A stretch of 16,317 nt of DNA from Deltaproteobacteria bacterium UBA2409 (GTDB lineage: Bacteria > Bdellovibrionota_C > UBA2361 > DDRT01), in contig DDRT01000011.1 of NCBI GenBank assembly GCA_002343185.1, forward strand, positions 24,227-40,543, given 5' to 3'. The translations under genes were made by a program, and so were the position numbers. Under the pieces are notes generated by a model. It worked only from the letters and a program-made list of their open reading frames with translations, searched no databases and had not been told where the DNA came from. Below are positions 14,343 through 16,317 of this stretch, one piece after another; the first letter of the stretch is position 1; every line of letters begins with the position of its first letter.

Positions 14343-15110
14343 ATGAATTCGCAAGCTTTTACCTCAATTGCATCCAATCCCCCTAGCTCTTTAGAGCTGA
14401 ATCTTGGGCACTTAGGGCTCAGACTTATCGGCAGAGAAATCGAGCTCCAATTAGGACGATCAAGCTTTGATGTTGTTTCTATTTGCGAGAGATTATTACA
14501 AATAGGAGAACGGCAGGAACTTACGAATGGTTCAGTGGCGAGAACAACAAAGAGAGTTCTAATTCTGGGCGAACGATCTCTCTCGAGTAATCATGGTATT
14601 TTGCACCTACTCGCATTCCCAAAAAAACAAGAGCTTCCAATAATTTCAAAAGCTCAAACTAGCTTAATTCAAGCAGGCACCCATCAGCGACCTGAAGGCC
14701 TCCTCGGAAGTCTTCGTGCCAAAATTGAAACTCGAGACTCAATAACGATCGACTATATTCAAACCCACCTTCATCAAGATAGTAAGACACCGCGTAGCGT
14801 TATTACACGTCATATTGGCTGGCAGGTGGATGCGCTTCAGCATTTAGCACAATATTGTCAGGATCACAGCAGAACTATTCGAATTCCTCTTGCTGGCAAG
14901 CTGGGACGAAAGTTTGGAGATTTAGAAGAGCCTACAGATCTTTGCAGAAGATTAACTCGCATTTGTCAATCTTTGGGAATGTCAGTGGTCCAGGAAGGCC
15001 TAATGATTACGGTAAAGCCGCAAATGCCAATTCAATTTGAATTTTCAGATTTCAGTGGTGAACAACAATTAGATCGAAAAGATTTACGCCCACTGAACCT
15101 TGTGACTTGA
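14343..15110 (+). CDS. Cassette 4 protein, unknown function
   Basis: This is the largest cassette product, 255 residues from the ATG at 14343; a TTG at 14304 would add 13 residues but lies inside attC, so ATG is preferred. It is soluble with no signal peptide. Two halves are suggested: a leucine-rich N-terminal part (about 15-110), and a basic C-terminal part with SVITRHIGWQVDALQHLAQY followed by RLTRICQSLGMSVVQEGLMI. That last stretch could be a winged-helix-like unit, but this is weak. The C-terminal codons overlap the cassette's own attC, and the stop lies in its loop. I recognise no family. Confidence 0.7.
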   Translation: MNSQAFTSIASNPPSSLELNLGHLGLRLIGREIELQLGRSSFDVVSICERLLQIGERQELTNGSVARTTKRVLILGERSLSSNHGILHLLAFPKKQELPIISKAQTSLIQAGTHQRPEGLLGSLRAKIETRDSITIDYIQTHLHQDSKTPRSVITRHIGWQVDALQHLAQYCQDHSRTIRIPLAGKLGRKFGDLEEPTDLCRRLTRICQSLGMSVVQEGLMITVKPQMPIQFEFSDFSGEQQLDRKDLRPLNLVT

Positions 15111-15154
15111 TTAAGATTTGTTTGGGCGTAAACTTTTCATCCGCAATGTTCGGC
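15060..15154 (+). other. attC site of cassette 4, overlapping the gene end
   Basis: The left box GAACAAC (15060-15066) differs by one base from the expected GGACAAC; the right box is GTTCGGC (15148-15154). The arms pair over GAT-GAAAAG-TTTACGCCCA with an extra C and A on the left arm. The last 17 codons of the gene lie inside the site, so its arm is also protein-coding. Confidence 0.75.
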
Positions 15155-15348
15155 GTCGCGCTCGCGCTTAAGACAGTGGTACAGGGGCTAGACATGTACC
15201 CGCGACGCCGAACGGGGCGGCGGCATTGTTGTTCGTCGGCGCTACGCGCGCGCCGAACAACGGCATTTACCGGAACGCCCCCCCTCTAGAGTAACGGTGG
15301 GATTATGGTATATTTCCTAGGGGGTCGTCCGGTAATGCCGCCGCCCCG
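15149..15348 (+). mobile_element. Cassette 5: gene-less structured cassette (short copy)
   Basis: This 200-base cassette is nearly identical to cassette 2 apart from the missing 80-base block and a few base changes. Stems: GTTCGGCGTCGCG (15148-15160) with 15201-15213; AACGGGGCGGCGGCATT (15211-15227) with 15334-15350, 17 of 17 paired; GTTGTTCG..GCGC (15228-15242) with GCGCCGAACAAC (15250-15261), 12 pairs and a 3-base bulge; then the attC stem. The 17-base stem takes in part of the right box and the third stem takes in the left box. It therefore forms an alternative to the recombination fold. The only plus-strand frame here starts in cassette 4 and looks accidental. Confidence 0.75.
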
Positions 15349-15354
15349 TTATGC
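15252..15354 (+). other. attC site of cassette 5
   Basis: The left box is GCCGAAC (15252-15258) and the right box GTTATGC (15348-15354). The 103 bases are identical to the attC of cassette 2, including the two unpaired bases. The outer region between the right box and the conserved stem is longer on the right arm (GGGGCGGC on the complement) than on the left. Confidence 0.8.
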
Positions 15355-15408
15355 TACATTAGAAATAATACATTCATAACAGTAGTGTAATTTAATTTGG
15401 AGGTAGTG

Positions 15409-15957
15409 ATGTCAACAGGTGTATCTGAATCAAGATCAACAGTTATCCCAGGTAAGTCTACATACACAGAGGTAGCAGATCGTTTTGCCGCGGCGCTGGT
15501 GAATGTTAAACGAGCGGTAAAAGCCTACTCAGACTCCAAGAACGATTTCGAAAAAACACCTGAAGCTTTGCAGGATCTCCACGAAAGGTGTCTCGAGCAG
15601 AGTAGCTTCGGAAATGGTACTGTTGCCTACTTGGAAGGTGGTCTTAATATATATACCACATTAAGATATGCGCTAAGGGAATTTTCAGAAGCTGCACTTG
15701 AGAGAGAAGTTTATCCAGGAATGTGTGAATCACACCGAATTCAGCCTAATTTTTTAAAAGTCTTACTTGCTGCTTACGACATGACTCAAGCAATCGAATC
15801 TCTAGATCAATCTTCAGATAAATTAAAAAACATACGATCTTCCGAACAAACCCGAACCTCACTGGGTGATCGGGGCAAGGGCTTAAGAGCTGATTTCAGA
15901 AAATTCATCCAGGAAGAGGTAATCGATTATCCAGAGATTGCAACGTTTTCAAGGTAA
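15409..15957 (+). CDS. Cassette 6 protein, unknown function
   Basis: The start is set by a strong GGAGG (15399-15403) five bases before the ATG at 15409; a TTG at 15397 contains that ribosome site and is rejected. The protein has 182 residues, is soluble and mostly helical, and is rich in Ser and Glu with no signal peptide. Helical stretches include RFAAALVNVKRAVKAYSDSK and LNIYTTLRYALREFSEAALE. No family is recognised. The gene follows the recombination box by about 55 bases, farther than in the other cassettes. Confidence 0.7.
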   Translation: MSTGVSESRSTVIPGKSTYTEVADRFAAALVNVKRAVKAYSDSKNDFEKTPEALQDLHERCLEQSSFGNGTVAYLEGGLNIYTTLRYALREFSEAALEREVYPGMCESHRIQPNFLKVLLAAYDMTQAIESLDQSSDKLKNIRSSEQTRTSLGDRGKGLRADFRKFIQEEVIDYPEIATFSR

Positions 15958-15984
15958 TACTCCGATAATATTTTAGATCAGGTT

Positions 15985-16147
15985 CGCGGTAACGGATAAT
16001 AACAATATCCCCTTTTTCTTTTCTCAGAGACCGCGTACTAACAGGAATCGTTAGATTTTTTAAATAATGAGTGAGTAGTTCAAAACTCTAATCTGTTTGG
16101 CTCGCGGTCTGTGAGGAAAAGGATGGATCAGAGGATTAGAGTTTTTT
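15985..16147 (+). other. Competing hairpins after cassette 6, possible divergent attC
   Basis: CTCAGAGACCGCG (16023-16035) pairs with CGCGGTCTGTGAG (16103-16115) with one mismatch, extended by TTTTC and GAAAA. AAAACTCTAATC (16083-16094) pairs with GATTAGAGTTTT (16135-16146), ending in a T-run. ACCGCG can also pair with CGCGGT at 15985-15990. The word ATAACAATA at 15999-16007 matches the start of the cassette 3 attC and would fit a left box for a cassette beginning TTATGC. A right box is unclear. Alternatives are a terminator or a switch-like RNA. Confidence 0.4.
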
Positions 16148-16168
16148 CTAGAGAGGTAGTAGGATTAG

Positions 16169-16252
16169 TTACTTAGGGGTCAGGCCGGGAGGCCTGACCA
16201 GGCAGCTGCTAGCATTTGTCTGGTCAGGCCTCCCGGCCTGACCCCCAAGTAA
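16169..16252. repeat. Long palindrome of 26-base perfect arms
   Basis: The arms 16176-16201 and 16220-16245 are exact reverse complements, extended after one mismatch by TTACTT (16169-16174) and AAGTAA (16247-16252). The loop is 18 bases and contains GCAGCTGC. Each arm is itself a small hairpin (GTCAGGCC-GGGA-GGCCTGAC), so either one long hairpin or two short ones can form. It resembles REP-type extragenic palindromes or a terminator without a T-run. It stands eight bases before a tRNA-like sequence. Confidence 0.75.
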
Positions 16253-16259
16253 TACATTT

Positions 16260-16317
16260 AGGCGTGTAGCTCAGTTGGTTAGAGCCCGTCTTTTCCCTTC
16301 AGGGATCGTTTCGGAGC
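16260..16317 (+). tRNA. Partial or degenerate tRNA-like 5' half at the window edge
   Basis: A seven-base acceptor candidate (16260-16266), TA, and a perfect D arm GCTC-AGTTGGTTA-GAGC (16269-16285) are standard for bacterial tRNA. The sequence that follows does not form a normal five-pair anticodon stem with a seven-base loop; it offers only CCC-TTCA-GGG. The gene may be cut by the window edge, carry an insertion, or be a tRNA remnant at an integration boundary. The isotype cannot be read. Confidence 0.4.

Larger units (their letters stand above)
13026..16147 (+). mobile_element. Integron gene-cassette array without integrase (CALIN-type)
   Basis: Five head-to-tail cassettes and a sixth with an uncertain end can be read. 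Boundaries, cutting between G and TT of each right box: cassette 1 13026-13449, 2 13450-13730, 3 13731-14326, 4 14327-15148, 5 15149-15348, 6 from 15349. Each cassette's left attC box is complementary to its own first bases: TTATGC with ACATAAC, TTCGGC with GCCGAAC, TTATGC with GCATAAC, TTGTCC with GAACAAC (one mismatch), TTCGGC with GCCGAAC. That is the rule expected of circularised cassettes. All genes point the same way and sit just after the cassette start. No tyrosine recombinase is encoded in the window, and the attI-proximal side is occupied by rtcB. Confidence 0.85.

Noticed and set aside
15107..15289. 60-codon plus-strand frame from the end of cassette 4 into cassette 5
   Set aside because: It crosses a cassette junction, so it cannot be a stable gene of either cassette, and its composition follows the inverted repeats.
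13450..15348. The two G+C-rich repeats as a MITE or insertion-sequence remnant
   Set aside because: No terminal inverted repeats with target duplications fit. Both copies begin and end exactly at GTT recombination boxes and carry complete attC sites, which fits cassettes better.
13025..15354. CRISPR array
   Set aside because: The repeats are long, few and unevenly spaced, with genes rather than spacers between them, and no cas gene is present.

Overview
The window looks like an AT-rich Gram-negative bacterial chromosome: there is a lipoprotein signal, an EnvC-type amidase activator beside FtsEX, and a seven-gene Mrp antiporter. A proteobacterial or Bdellovibrio-like lineage known mainly from environmental assemblies would fit. 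The lineage is an inference; no marker here fixes it. The window divides into a conserved left part (about 1-12728) and an accessory right part (about 12729-16317).

Left part. After a short tandem-repeat patch and a possible 44-codon leader ORF comes one tightly packed plus-strand operon: a HAD-UbiA fusion resembling polyprenyl-phosphate phosphoribosyltransferases, a helical-repeat lipoprotein, and the complete Na+/H+ antiporter set mrpA-B-C-D-E-F-G. Neighbouring antiporter genes overlap by a few bases. A convergent minus-strand FAD oxidoreductase overlaps the 3' end of mrpG. A second plus-strand group follows: a small helical protein of unknown function, then ftsE-ftsX-envC-like-rtcB, joined by 4-base overlaps. 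This pairs the FtsEX/EnvC cell-wall-splitting switch with an RNA ligase.

Right part. From 13025 onward the DNA reads as an integron gene-cassette array with no integrase gene in the window (a CALIN-type cluster). At least five attC sites can be read. In each, the left box (R'') is the reverse complement, exactly or with one mismatch, of the first bases of the same cassette, and the arms pair with unpaired extra bases, as expected of attC. Cassettes 1, 3, 4 and 6 each carry one same-strand gene encoding an unrecognised protein. Cassettes 2 and 5 are near-identical, carry no convincing gene, and are G+C-rich and almost wholly built of nested inverted repeats. These repeated, highly structured, gene-less cassettes are the most unusual feature of the window. 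The array ends in a run of competing hairpins, a long perfect palindrome and the 5' part of a tRNA-like sequence at the window edge.

Together: the left part is house-keeping (ion homeostasis, envelope building, division, RNA repair) and the right part is a recombination-built accessory region inserted directly downstream of rtcB.
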